From: Hyaloperonospora brassicae
Lineage: Eukaryota; Oomycota; Peronosporomycetes; Peronosporales; Peronosporaceae
DNA: 64,000 nucleotides
Assembly (NCBI GenBank): GCA_947650285.1
Contig: CANTFL010000126.1
Coordinates: 1 to 64,000, forward strand
Direction: 5' to 3'
Under the pieces are notes generated by a model. That model ran no database searches. It had not been told where the DNA came from and saw nothing but the letters and a program-made list of their open reading frames with translations. This document shows positions 32,079 through 43,524 of the stretch, piece by piece (position 1 is the stretch's first letter; each line of letters opens with the position of its first letter). The position numbers and the translations under genes were made by a program.

Positions 32079-34591
32079 GGTGTGCGGCGCTACAAGACCA
32101 TGGCAGAGCTACGTGGTTGGTCTTCTACATTGGGCACAGACAAAAGCAGGCTATCGGTACCTCGTAATTGTTGTGGATTTGCGAAGAAAGCTTGGTCTGT
32201 AAGCAGCTCGGTCGTATCTCGAAAGAAATGGACTAAAGCCTCTGTGGTTGCACCGTTTACCCTCTGTGCTGGCTGACGGGCGTTTGTTCCATTGGTTTTC
32301 GTTGCTCGTGGATGGACTGTTCGACGGTATCTTTGGCTTACAGACTGCTTCCTACATCACGCAGCGGGTGACGTGGTAATTGTGATCGTGATTGGAACGC
32401 AGTGGCGTAGATGTATGAACTTAGAATTGTGGCCGTTTATCGTGGCCTGGACAATTCGGTTGACGGAGGTGTATGGGTATTTGGATGTTTGAACTTGGTC
32501 GAACAGGCATGGTCGAGTCCAAAAGACAGCTAGACGCAGTCTGCTCATTCCGTCACGAGTATCACCGCTGCAACGCATACTGCAGAGCCGCTTGGCGAAT
32601 GGGCGCAGTCTGCACCACTTGACTATTGCACGATTTTTGACTGTGTGGGTGGCGTTACTGGTAGTTCATTAGAAGGTGGAAAGAAGACTGGTCATGTCGT
32701 AGGTATGTGGTGGTCGTACCTGCTTGACTCTGGCGTGCTTGTGTATACTGGAAGCTAGCTGCAGAGCCATCAGTGCACTACGCAACCACTGGTCCATACC
32801 ATTTCGCGTGCTTGAGATTGGAGACCGGAGTCACGCTGGACAATCTGCAGCCTTGTTTTCCCGCCAACAAGTCGCAACAACAAGGCTCTTTGGCGTCGCA
32901 CGAGGCATTCTGCTCCTGGCTGCGCATGTGGACATTGCATCTCGGGCGCCAATCGTTATCTCCCAAGCTTTGACGTTGCTATGGAACTTTTATCCTCGAT
33001 GCCGTCGCCAACGAAGGCAAAAGTGGCTGCATGCGTGAAGGCTCTTGGCTGTGCCATAAACAGCCTCGCGAGGCAGGTACTCCTTGTGCATGAAATGATG
33101 CGGAATATTCTGCACTCGTGCAGAGAGCCATGTCGTCTCCTTGCTAGAGCTTGCCACACCGCCTCCCTGCTAGAGCTCAAGCAGAGTGAGGAAGGCTTTG
33201 TTTACCATATTTGTTCATTTGAGCTCAATGTCGTGGAAGTGGATTGATCATCCACTACGCTTCGGGGCCGTGGTGATACCTGCAGGATGCGCTTGTTGTC
33301 GCTGTTCAAAACACCGTCGTCGAGAAGCAGGACTTTCGGTCGCGCAAGTGTGATGTTCTACCCGATACCAATGTACTATGGTTGGTCTACGCTCGTGAGA
33401 AGCTGTGCAGGGTACATCTGGACCAGCAACGAATGATCAACTCTGTCCGCCGTCGCCTTCTCTCGACACGCCCGATTTACACCTGCAACATTCTTCGCTG
33501 CTCCTGCCCAAGAAACAACAGCGATCGACAAGCGGAATATGCGGTTGAATCCGACGACAGCCTCACTGCGCATGTCGTGACCATGTAGCAGCACCACTCT
33601 TGCTGAAAGATCGTACAAGTGCACGAGCGACGACGGCCGCACTTGAGCCGCGCGGACGAGCGTGTGGCCCGGATGCAATGAACGGACACATGGAAGACTC
33701 ATTAAGCAATCGCGACGTCCCGTCCGCCTGCGGAAGTAAGCGATCTGCTGGAAAGGTCGTTGCCGTAGTTTAAAGGTCAGCACTGTTGCCGTCGTCGACG
33801 CGGCGCGCCGATATCATTACGTAGCCGTCGATCTCGGCCATCTCGAAAAGCACTAGTCACTACGGACGTACGTGGGCATCCTCGTCTGTCTACCTTGTCG
33901 ACGGTGTCGAAGAAAAATGTGCTTCCTCGTCCCAAGCTACAAAGTGCGGCAACTGCGCGGATCCGATCGGTGACGTTGAGAAGGAGGAACACGCGGAGCA
34001 AGCGGTGCAGCTGTCACCGTAGCTCGATGGGTGTGGCGGAAGACCACCGAAGGTCCAAGGGGCGACAATGGTACACGTCGCGTCACGTGTCAGCGCGAGC
34101 GAGTTCAGGTATGGAAACCCTACGAAAGCGCACCTGTTTTCCCCAAGCGACGTCGTGTCGATGACGAAGAGCAGCGCCTGAGCCGATCACACGGAGAAGC
34201 GCACTGGCGAAAGATACGTGAGCAGTACCAGTCGTTCGCACCGACGCGAACAGAGTTCCACGAGATGGAGATCAGCTACAAGAAGACACACTCGAACTTC
34301 CCCCCACGTGCGTCTTCCACGAGCAACGAGGATCGATGCCCCACCTCGCAAACAAACTGTCCATCGCATCGCATCGCATCACACACACACACACACACAC
34401 ACGAGACACACACACCGATTCCACGTACACGAACGCTCGGCCGCCCATTCCGTTCCTCCGCTTCTCGGCACCTCTTTCCCTCACTCTTCAGCTCGCACTG
34501 TTCCAACGGCCGTCCGCGCTTCTCTCACCGCACACCACCTGAAATCACTCTTGAAAGCGTCCACTCGACCACAGTGCGAGTGACCAGAGCG
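32079..34591. other. Long intergenic region upstream of the ABCG gene
   Basis: About 2.5 kb without a supported gene. Between 34031 and 34310 one plus frame has a coding-like composition (VWKPYESAPVFPKRRRVDDE, HWRKIREQYQSFAPTR) and is in frame with the ABCG start, but passes through an ACAC repeat (about 34379-34400) and has no family match. It may be an exon remnant or an unrelated small gene. A weak retroelement-like phrase (YRYLVIVVDL) near 32151 is not enough for a call. Confidence 0.45.
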
Positions 34592-37500
34592 ATGCCCCCG
34601 TCCCCCTTCGTCTCCCTCCTCCTCCTCCTCCTCCTCTTCCTCGTCCACCCGCTCCCTCCATCGCTCGCGTCCGTGTCCCCCTCCCCCTGCGATCCCCACT
34701 ACGAGCGCCGCAACGCCACAACCGGTCGCTGCGACTGCCGCGACGGCTTCCGCGGCCTCAACTGCCGCATGTGTACGCCCCAGAGCCCCTCGGCCCCCGA
34801 CAGCTGTCGCACGGCCTTCGGCCCCGACGTCTCGTGCGTCACGGGCCTCACGTACGACGCCCACGCGTCGCTCAAGACTTACGACTGCGTCCTGGCCGCG
34901 AACCTCCAGGCGCTCGTGCCGCACGGGGCGCTAGCGGTCCAGTGCGACCGCACCGCAGCCACTTGCGCGGCGGCCGTCTTCCGCGCGAGGCAGTCGCTCC
35001 ACAGCGTCCACGTGATCGACTGCCGCTTGACGCAGTGCGCGTTCGCAACGGGCGACGCGAGCGGCGCGTGCGCAGAGATCCAGTGCACGTGCGGCCCCCA
35101 GTGCTCTGCACTGACGAAAGCGCTCGTGGAGCACGTGCTGAGCGGCAAACGCGCGGCGATCGACGTGACGAACGGCTCGCAGTTGGCCATTGACGTCGAG
35201 GGGTCGCCACTGCCACTGGCTGCGACGTGTGAGGCGTCGGCCTGTGAACGCACCAGACCGAGTGGCAGTGGATCGAGTGGGGCCAGTGGCAGTGCTTCGG
35301 GAGGCGGAGGAGGAGACGGTCGGAAGAGACACTGGAGCTGGGCAGTCGTTGGTGCGGCTCTGCTGCTGCTGGTGGGCGTTGGTGCTGCTGCTGCTGCTGT
35401 GCTCTTGTGCTGTAGAGGGACGTGGGTGGACTGCTGGACAGTGTGGACTCGACGAAAGGCTCTTGGGAATAAGGTTGTGGCGTCACGCGTTGTGCAGACA
35501 TTTGAGTTCCAGGACGTCAGCTGCTTTGGGGACAGTCATGGACCGGTGTCGGGGACGCCGAGGCGCATCTTGCACCGGATCTCGGGACGTGTCGCGCACG
35601 GTCAAGTGCTTGGGCTACTGGGCCCAAGTGGCTCGGGCAAAACGACGTTGCTGAATGCATTGGCGGGTGTGGACAATGGTCAGTGTCAGGTCACGGGTGA
35701 CTTGCTGCTCGATGGCAAGCAGCTGTCGAACGGGTACCGCCGCATTGCTGCCTATGTCCAGCAGGACGATGCCCTGTTCTCGACGCTGACGGTACGGGAG
35801 TGCATTTCGTACTCAGCACAGCTGCGTCTCTCGGCGAATATGTCGGAAGACGAGAAGGACACACACATTGACCGCGTGATGGCAGAGCTTGACCTCAGCC
35901 AGGTTGCCCATTCGCGAATTGGATCCGTGGGGGATCGCAGTGGCCAACGTGGGGTCTCTGGCGGCGAGAGGCGACGCGTGAGCATTGGCATGGAACTGGT
36001 CACGTCGCCTCAGATTCTCATTCTGGACGAGCCCACGTCGGGACTCGATAGTTCGTCGGCGCATTCGGTCGTACAGCTCTTGAGAGATCTAGCCGGCCAT
36101 GGACGCATTGTGATTCTGAGTATCCACCAGCCAAGCGCGAGGTCGTTTGTCCTGCTCGATAAGATTTTGCTGCTCGGCAAAGGCAAACTCCTGTACACTG
36201 GAGCGCCAGCCGAGTCCAAGCCGTACTTTGAAGACCTCGGCTTCAAGTGTCCTGAGGTACGTTGCGGACGTGTACAAGCTGGTGTACAAGTTATTACAAG
36301 ATGGTTTGCGCTGGTTGTGCGCTCATAGGTGATCTAACTATATGGTGTGTTACTGTGTCGGTCTATAACGTGCAGCACGACAACACTGCAGACTTCATAC
36401 TCGACATCGCGTCTGACACGAAGAACATACCGATGATTCGGTCTCACATGAAACAGGACGGACCTTTCCGTCGTCTGCATGCCACTGTACCACGACATGC
36501 ATCAACTAGTCCGATGTTGACAACGGAGACGTCGTCGCTGATGGAGGAAGATCTGCAACTGGACACTCCCCGGGTCGAGACTATGTGGAGTGTACCAGCT
36601 GGAAGCGAAAAGACGTTTGTAGAATCAAAGATAGATGGAATACCAGCGTCGTGTGGCGCATCGTATAGCCCGCCACCTGCAACTATCGCTGCAGCCGAGA
36701 CGGATGCAATCGGAGAAGATATGGAGACTCCATCGCGATCGATTGTGGTGGAAGTCCGCGTGCTGTTTGTGCGGACGACGCAGAACATTCTCCGTCACCG
36801 CTCGTTGCTGGTGATGCACGTTGCGCTGAGCTTGTCGCTAGCTCTATTCGGCGGGCTCATATTCAACCACGTGACCAACGATCTGGCAGGATTCCAGAAC
36901 CGCATGGGCGCGTTCTACTTCATTCTCACCTTTTTTGGCTTTGCAAGTATGAGCTCAATGGACCTCTTCATCGGCGAGCGCTCGATATTCCTTCGTGAGA
37001 CTGGCGCCATGTACTACGGAGCGTTTAGCTACTTTCTCGCCAAAGCCACGCTGGACACGTTGCTGTTGCGGATACTGCCTGCTTCGCTCTTCGCAAGCAT
37101 CTTTTACTGGATAATGGGCCTCCAAGCATCAACGACGCGCTTCTTGCTGTTCTCGCTGACGTTGGTGCTCTTCAACGTCGCGGCAGGTGCAATCTGTCTT
37201 CTCGTGGGAGTACTGTCGAGACGCGTCGGGTCTGCCAACCTTGTTGCAACGGTAGTGCTTTTGGTCATGTTGCTGTTCGGCGGCTTCTTGCTCAATTCGC
37301 AGACGATGCCGTCGTCAGTGGGCTGGATGAAGCACCTGTCGATCTTCAGCTACGCGTTCGAGATCCTCATGACCAACGAGCTGAAAGGTCTGATCCTGGA
37401 GTTTGACGCCCCCGGGTACCCGGCCGTACCTATTTACGGCGAAGTGTACCTCAAGACACTCGGCATGGAGTATGCCAATCGATACTACGACGTGGCAGCT

Positions 37501-37695
37501 CTCGCTCTGATTGCAGTAAGTCTGCAAGTACTTGCTTTCTTGTTCTTGTCGCTGCAGGTTCCCGTCCACCGTGATATTGCTGAGCGCTGCGAAGACGGTG
37601 ATGGGCTACGCCACGCAAAGAAGGAGGAGTACACGGGAGCCGTGAGGGCTAGTAGAGAGGGTCGTTTGTACACGTCGATGCGTCAAGTTCACTAG
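34592..37695 (+). CDS. ABCG (WHITE-type) half-transporter with signal peptide and Cys-rich ectodomain
   Basis: Two exons, 34592-36256 and 36376-37695; 994 aa. The start follows the repeat-rich leader and gives a signal peptide (FVSLLLLLLLFLVHPLPPSLA). Residues about 25-225 hold many cysteines, including an EGF/laminin-like knot (GRCDCRDGFRGLNCRMC), then a Gly/Ser linker and a membrane helix (WAVVGAALLLLVGVGAAAAAV). The nucleotide-binding domain follows, with Walker A GLLGPSGSGKTTLLNALAG, Q-loop AYVQQDDALF, signature VSGGERRRVSIG, Walker B LILDEPTSGLD and H-loop IHQPS. The 119-nt intron joins FKCPE to HDNTADFILDIAS, the usual NPADF position. The ABC2-type membrane domain (about 730-985) has six helices. 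This layout (signal peptide, ectodomain, NBD, TMD) resembles plant ABCG24/28-type transporters. Substrate unknown. The second exon and 3' flank were duplicated to 53.8-57.2 kb. Confidence 0.93.
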
Positions 37696-39690
37696 AGATG
37701 CCGGCTATGTGAAGTATCAATCCAGTATTTACGTACGTGTTTGCAGATGATCTGCAAACAGCGACACCTTCTTCACATTCATGCTTTGTGCCTGACCGTA
37801 ACGAATGCTGGCTACTTTTGTATTCTCAGACACTCTTGTTCCAGTCGACACTCACTACTGGCATCAACGCAAGCAATGCGATCGATATCCTTGCAGCTAC
37901 GTTGGTGTGACTGCAGCCCTTTATCGTCGTCATGCTTTACCGCGTGATCTCCTCGTCACCAATGTTCGAGTGCACGGAAGCACGATATTTTTTCTTCCTC
38001 TCGTAACTAGACACCACATATTGGTCGCCAGACGTCGCATGCACGTGGTAGAATTAGGTGTTACATTTGCACTTGTGCAATAGAGAATAAAAGTAAAAGC
38101 AAAAATATGCAGTGTTAATTGCTTCCTATGTCAACACTACGTAATGAATAAACCAAAACGGAACTGCAACAAGACCACGTCAAGTTGCACATGATCTCCG
38201 TCTCCCCTTGTCCCATGTGTCAACCTGTCACATGGCGTTCGTCTCTCTTTGTCCCACGTGTCAACCTGTCACATACTTAGCAAATCAGGTGTGGTCGGAC
38301 TAACCTGCAAGAGGTGTTTCACTTGAAGTCCAGGACTTTTTGACCTGTCAGACTAGTATATTCTAACAGTAGAAGCTATGGACCTCTTCGTGACACGAGT
38401 GACGGGTCTGTCGTCAGCTCTTCATGTGTATCGCAACAGATTCTCGAGCAGGTCGATCAATGTGGAACTCTTTCATGTTCATCCATCGCCACCCACGACC
38501 TTAGCGACAACAATTTTGCATCCAACTTCGTGCCACAACGACCGAACGCGGCGACACTTGTATCTGGTAATGCAGCCACGTACCTCCTTCCATTGCGTTC
38601 CCACGATGCCTCGCTACCATTTGTTCATTTAGTAGCTTGACCAGAGCTCCTCGTAAGCTAAAAGGATGTTTCTGACAACGTGTGCTGAGTGTTGACAGAA
38701 CCCACGCGTCAATGCACGATGGTCTTGATTGCCAGGCTATGCTCTGTCATGCGTGCCGTAGCACTCTTCCACTTCATCATTCCGGTGAGCGGTACGGTGA
38801 GCTTGTAACAGCCGCGACTGGATTGCACTCGCACGACGAAACTCAAGATGGGATCGCTCGGTCTCATGATTGATCTACCACGCCTTCTGCTACCGCACGT
38901 CTTAGCACCCACGCACGTGCATCTTTCTGGCGTTGGGATTCTACAGTGTGGTCTGGTCTCGGTGACGCACTGGTGAAGCACTCTGGACTTCCTGATCCTC
39001 ACATGACGATCATGATCGGACCAATGCTGCGGATGGTATTCGATACACGAGTGGCGTCACTATCTTTGCTGCCACGTTCCTGGCGCACTCTGATCCTGGC
39101 CGCCTTGACTTGTGTTTTGGGCCACCGACTCTGCACGTCTCATGTCTTTTGAGCCATTGACTTTGCACGTCTGTGTCGTAGCTACCGCAAACTTGAGCTT
39201 CGCCAATGCTCTGAGCAGAGCGAATGGCGTCAGAGTACACAGCGTGAAGCATGGGAAGACCATTGGAGTCAACGACCGCGGCCAAGGTCTTTTCCCGATC
39301 GCATGTTCATTTGTTGCCGCTTTCGCTCGAGACCCGATGAGATCGTAGAGGGTCGCCGCGGAGCAGAGTGAGCTCTTACTTTTATCTGGGCATCTGGACG
39401 TGAAGTATAGCACTGGCGAGTTGTCGCTGCGTCAATCAAGAATGAACTGGATGACTGCTGATCTTTGTCTACTGGCCATGTCGACCACGCTAGCACAGAG
39501 ATTGTGTCAGACATCCCTGCAAGTGTTGGCAAGTCAGTTGGAACGCACTCGACACCTTTCCTTCGATGCACAAGACGTTTATACCGCAGTCGAGTATGCG
39601 GGCCAAGAACGGACACAGGTCAGTCGCTTGTCTTCGTACGCACGACTTCAGCATCTCAAGTCGCCGCGTCAATTGTGTGAAGCACCTACA
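36257..39690 (+). repeat. Duplicated segment, copy A
   Basis: The ABCG intron, exon 2 and about 2 kb of 3' flank are homologous to 53829-57245. Between the copies, 38041-38370 here and about 55600-55840 there are unrelated; homology resumes at the ATGGACCTCTTCGTGACAC word (38378 versus 55845) and fades near 39690. Copy A keeps an intact gene. Minus-strand frames near 39400-39010 (for example AAVVDSNGLPMLHAVYSDAI) look protein-like and may be a fossil transposase, not identified. Confidence 0.85.
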
Positions 39691-41272
39691 GCTGTCTCCT
39701 CTTTGCAACTACAGTATATAGATGTGCTGTAGTAGCCAAGCTTGCTCTGGGAAACTGCGCTGTGCACTCCATTACCACCCCCCCCCCGAAACGCATCTTG
39801 TGCCGAACGCCGCAGCTATCTACGCTACTGACGTCTGGCGCCGGTATGAGACCCCCCTGTCAGACATTCCAGCGGATTTAGCTACTCGACCAAGCAACTG
39901 CGTCTCGCCCGATCAAGGGTCGACACTAGAGAAAGCTGATGGCTACGTGGAAATCAAGTTGACTCGCTTCATCACGACGCTTTTCTTGAAATGGTCTGTC
40001 AAGTTGCTTGGCGGCCAGATACGAAGTACAGCTGAATGTGGAGATTCCGCCACCCTCTGGTCCGTGTACAAACGAAGTCAGTACCGCGACCTGTTGGGCA
40101 TTGTATTCGTGTCTCATCCACAGCTCATCCACATGTCGGCACGGTCGTTGCCGGTCAAGGTCTGAGCTGTGCATCGAGCATTATCATGCGTCATTCGATT
40201 CTCACTTCGTATCTCTGCTTGCAATGTGATACCGAACAGAACGAGAAGCGTACTACGGGCCTATCGTTCAGACCGACTTCTCCGGACACAGTCGCCATAG
40301 TTGTAACTGTTCGGCGCAGGCAATACGAATGATGACTGGCACGGTATCTCATGTACAGTTGCCTCAATTGCGCACCTGCCTTCTGAGGCGTTGCCAGGAC
40401 GATGTTTGTAAATCTTAACAATCGCTAGATCTGGCCACAACGTTGGACGCGACATTGTACTACTTACACAGAAAGTCAGCAAGTCCATGGAATGTTTGCG
40501 GGGAACTGTGTCATCGGTAGACGAAGTTTGTTGTACACACACCATCGTCAAGCTTGACAACGTTGCTGCTATGCGATCGACTTTGTCAGGTATTGCTTTG
40601 CTCAGTTTGCATCAGTGCCGCAGAATGTGTGAGTCAAGACTCTTGTACGTCGCATCTGTTGGTGTCGCACATGTGGTCTTGCGATGTGGTCAAGTCTGTT
40701 GTGGTGCAATATCAATTTTCGATGATCAAAGTACGCATCGATGAGACGGTACTTGTCGATATATAAGCACTTACTCATTGATCGGGATTGCCTTGCAGCA
40801 TGTAGACAATGCGAAGGTTGTTGTGCGTGCGCGGCTGGACCGGCTAGACAGTCGAGCATAGATAAGCAAAACGGGACGATGGATTCGAGGAGAGCTGCAC
40901 CGACGACTTAGATACTACTTGTGGAGGTCGATAGGTGGTCTGCCTATAGACCAATGCCAACGAAACCATTCCGGGTGAATAGTTTGTCAAGACTGAGAGT
41001 GTCGGCTATCAACGTGTTTTCTGTCGTACGAAGGGTATTTGCTACAGAAATATACAATAGGAAACAATCGAGTGCAACGAGACACAACACGGAGCAAGGT
41101 GTATTTACCGACCCTTAGAACTCAGCTACCAAATCTTGTCTCCCCCTCTTCAGTACTGATCGCTAGTGCCGTCGCACTGTCGAATGGTTGTTGGCATGAC
41201 CACGGATGACGAAGATCAGTTCTCCATGTGACGTCGCAGTAGCGAGGAACCCCTATTCACAAGTTAGCGAGG
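39691..41272. other. Gene-poor intergenic region
   Basis: The longest open frame (39722-40165, plus, 147 codons) has no family match or clear codon bias. A poly-C run lies at 39777-39787. Nothing else is supported. Confidence 0.45.
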
Positions 41273-41614
41273 TCATTTACAGTATGTGTTGCAGCAACTA
41301 CTGATGTCCTTTCCATAGTTGTCAGATTTGACACAGTTGTGGTTTGCATTATTGCTGACATCAGAGTCTTTGAGACTCTGACAAAGAGGGTTCCCGTAGC
41401 AGGTAAAAGATTTACAAAATAATTCACGGCAACCATTAGTATCGGTCGCGTGGGCGCAAAGCTCATCAAACCCCCTTAACCAATCACGGACGACTTCATA
41501 GCAAAAGCCTCGAGATTGGTCGGGTTGATCGGCTATGGGGCTGTTGTCGGCGGAAGAGTTGACTAGGCCTGCGAAGGCGGCGACGTAGACGAGCAGATTG
41601 CCATTGACCTTCAT
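41273..41614 (-). CDS. Small secreted cysteine-rich protein (candidate apoplastic effector)
   Basis: 113 aa starting at the methionine of MKVNGNLLVYVAAFAGL; the frame is open upstream, but only this start gives a signal peptide (h-region LLVYVAAFAGLV, likely cleavage after NSSA). The mature part of about 91 residues has ten cysteines: FCYE, LCAH, GCRE, FCKS, TCYG, LCQS, NCVK, SCC and a penultimate YC, an even number consistent with five disulfides. Asp/Asn-rich, no transmembrane segment, no RXLR or LFLAK motif in sight. Oomycetes secrete many such proteins into the plant apoplast (protease inhibitors, elicitin-like, PcF-like and unknown), and I cannot place this one: spacing fits neither elicitins (six Cys) nor Kazal inhibitors as I know them. 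Its location in a gene-poor, repeat-rich block next to a satellite is typical of effector genes. Function is inference. Confidence 0.62.
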   Translation of the reverse strand: MKVNGNLLVYVAAFAGLVNSSADNSPIADQPDQSRGFCYEVVRDWLRGFDELCAHATDTNGCRELFCKSFTCYGNPLCQSLKDSDVSNNANHNCVKSDNYGKDISSCCNTYCK

Positions 41615-42150
41615 TCGTGATGCGGTGATTCTGGATGGACCTGGCTGGATGTTCCGAGTGCGGCGAAATCGAGAATGGCACTGCCGATCACAACGTGCGG
41701 GGCGGAGAGGACTAGACGCGAAGTTGGGATCTAGCGACACGGCTGGCGGCCAATACAAACGGGAAGCAAAAAAGGAGTACGCCGTCGCGTGAATAGCTGT
41801 CGCCTTCCCTGCATAAAAAATCAGGATTTGGTGGGTTGTGATAGCCGAATCCAGTGAACTCGCCGTTCCGTCTGCTATAGAAGGTGGTGTCAAGTACGTC
41901 CATTATTATGATAACTAACGACTGATAAGTGTGACAAGAAGTACGGCCCGGGTATCGGGTCGACAACTAAAGGGCTCCGTAGAGCCAGGGGCGACGGCAA
42001 CGAGGTCAGAGACCCTCCTACCGAAGCCAACTACGAGTCAATCATGACCGCTGGCGCGACCAAGTAGACTGGGGACATGCGTACCGCCTGAGCGGAAGCA
42101 CGTACAACGCGGGTATGCTGCCATATAAGGCAACAAACCCCTTTAGGACC
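41615..42150. other. Intergenic region between the secreted protein gene and the satellite
   Basis: Contains the promoter side of the minus-strand secreted protein gene. No further gene is supported. Confidence 0.5.
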
Positions 42151-42900
42151 GCTTGCGCGGCCCCCGACGTGGAGTGCGAACACCGAAGTGACTGCGTGGC
42201 GTGGAGAACGCCAACCCGCCGTATATCTCTCCGAGGAGCTCAACCATCTGCGATGGTGGCCCCCTTCAGCCGCTTGCGCGGCCCCCGACGTGGAGTGCGA
42301 TCACCGAAGTGACTGCGTGGCGTGGAGAACGCCAACCCGCCGTATATCTCTCCGAGGAGCTCAACCATCTGCGATGGTGGCCCCCTTCAGCCGCTTGCGC
42401 GGCCCCCGACGTGGAGTGCGATCACCGAAGTGACTGCGTGGCGTGGAGAACGCCAACCCGCCGTATATCTCTCCGAGGAGCTCAACCATCTGCGATGGTG
42501 GCCCCCTTCAGCCGCTTGCGCGGCCCCCGACGTGGAGTGCGATCACCGAAGTGACTGCGTGGCGTGGAGAACGCCAACCCGCCGTATCTCTCCGAGGAGC
42601 TCAACCATCTGCGATGGTGGCCCCCTTCAGCCGCTTGCGCGGCCCCCGACGTGGAGTGCGATCACCGAAGTGACTGCGTGGCGTGGAGAACGCCAACCCG
42701 CCATATATCTCTCCGAGGAGCTCAACCATCTGCGATGGTGGCCCCCTTCAGCCGCTTGCGCGGCCCCCGACGTGGAGTGCGATCACCGAAGTGACTGCGT
42801 GGCGTGGAGAACGCCAACCCACCGTATATCTCTCCGAGGAGCTCAACCATCTGCGATGGTGGCCCCCTTCAGCCGCTTGCGCGGCCCCTTGACGTGGAGT
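42151..42900 (+). repeat. 121-bp tandem satellite, six units plus a partial
   Basis: The word GCTTGCGCGGCCCCCGACGT recurs at 42151, 42272, 42393, 42514, 42633 and 42754, with a variant at 42875, so the unit is 121 bp (one unit is 119 bp through loss of an AT). Units are almost identical, implying recent amplification or homogenisation. Each contains two perfect short hairpins, ACCATC-TGC-GATGGT and GGCGT-GGAGA-ACGCC. The long open frames across the array follow from unit length and are not genes. Degenerate related sequence (GGGCCGCTTGCGCGACCCG) continues to about 42990. Confidence 0.95.
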
Positions 42901-43331
42901 GTGCGCTCGCCGCAGCGGCGACACGTGGCGCGGGGTACGCCTCCAGTCCGTAAAACACCCCTGCTAGGGCCGCTTGCGCGACCCGTCGGTCTCCTACGCC
43001 CACACCCGCGACTGCGAGTGCAGCGTGCCCGCGTCAGATCTTCGACCACGTCGGCTCCCCAAGGGGAGGATTCCCTCCGACGTGACTGCCCCGAAGGGAA
43101 AAAGACTGGCTTGAGCTGAACCGTGAAAATTTGGGAATGGTCTGCTATAGAAGGAACATCGCGTCAAACTTGAAGAGGGTCGGCAGCCGCGCGGCCGCGA
43201 TCCGGCGATAGGACGGGGGGGGCATACAAACATTCAGCGAAACGAGGAATGTACCATCGCGTGTACACAGCGCCTGCATTACACGACAAAACTTCGGATT
43301 TCGTGGGCTGGGGACCAGCTGAGTCTGTCAG

Positions 43332-43484
43332 CTCTACGTTCCTGTCTGCCTCGGATTACGGCCATGTGTGACTTTTATGATGGCCAGAGTGGTGGTCGGG
43401 ATCTTGCGCCAGGTCGAATGCTCACACAAACTGTGCGGTAGAAGAAGCATTCACCATCGCGTGCAAACGCACGTGCGATCGCAG
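43332..43484 (+). repeat. 153-bp direct repeat, left copy
   Basis: Identical except for two substitutions to 49403-49555. It ends 40 bp before the LINE ORF1 ATG. Either part of the LINE 5' UTR or a very long target duplication. Confidence 0.93.
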
Positions 43485-43524
43485 GGCCGACAGTCCGTCT
43501 GTCGAGACGCGGAATAATAAGGCT

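Noticed and set aside
32082..32280. Gypsy integrase-like phrase YRYLVIVVDL
   Set aside because: Only a short phrase in one frame; neighbouring integrase motifs are absent.
34031..34591. Upstream in-frame start for the ABCG protein
   Set aside because: It would put about 187 residues, including an ACAC-encoded Thr-His run, before a perfectly good signal peptide at 34592.
38378..38632. Small frame MDLFVTRVTG shared by both duplicated copies
   Set aside because: Conservation is explained by recent duplication or conversion of the DNA; the frame also carries a 3-bp indel and no known domain.
39722..40165. 147-codon plus frame
   Set aside because: No recognisable motif, begins in a low-complexity region, and lies in gene-poor DNA; could be chance.
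42151..42900. CRISPR-like array
   Set aside because: Units are contiguous 121-bp repeats without unique spacers, and the genome is eukaryotic.
42201..43119. Series of overlapping open frames of 60-265 codons with repeating peptide units
   Set aside because: They arise because the 121-bp satellite stays open when read through; all three frames repeat the same peptides and there is no promoter, family match or codon bias.
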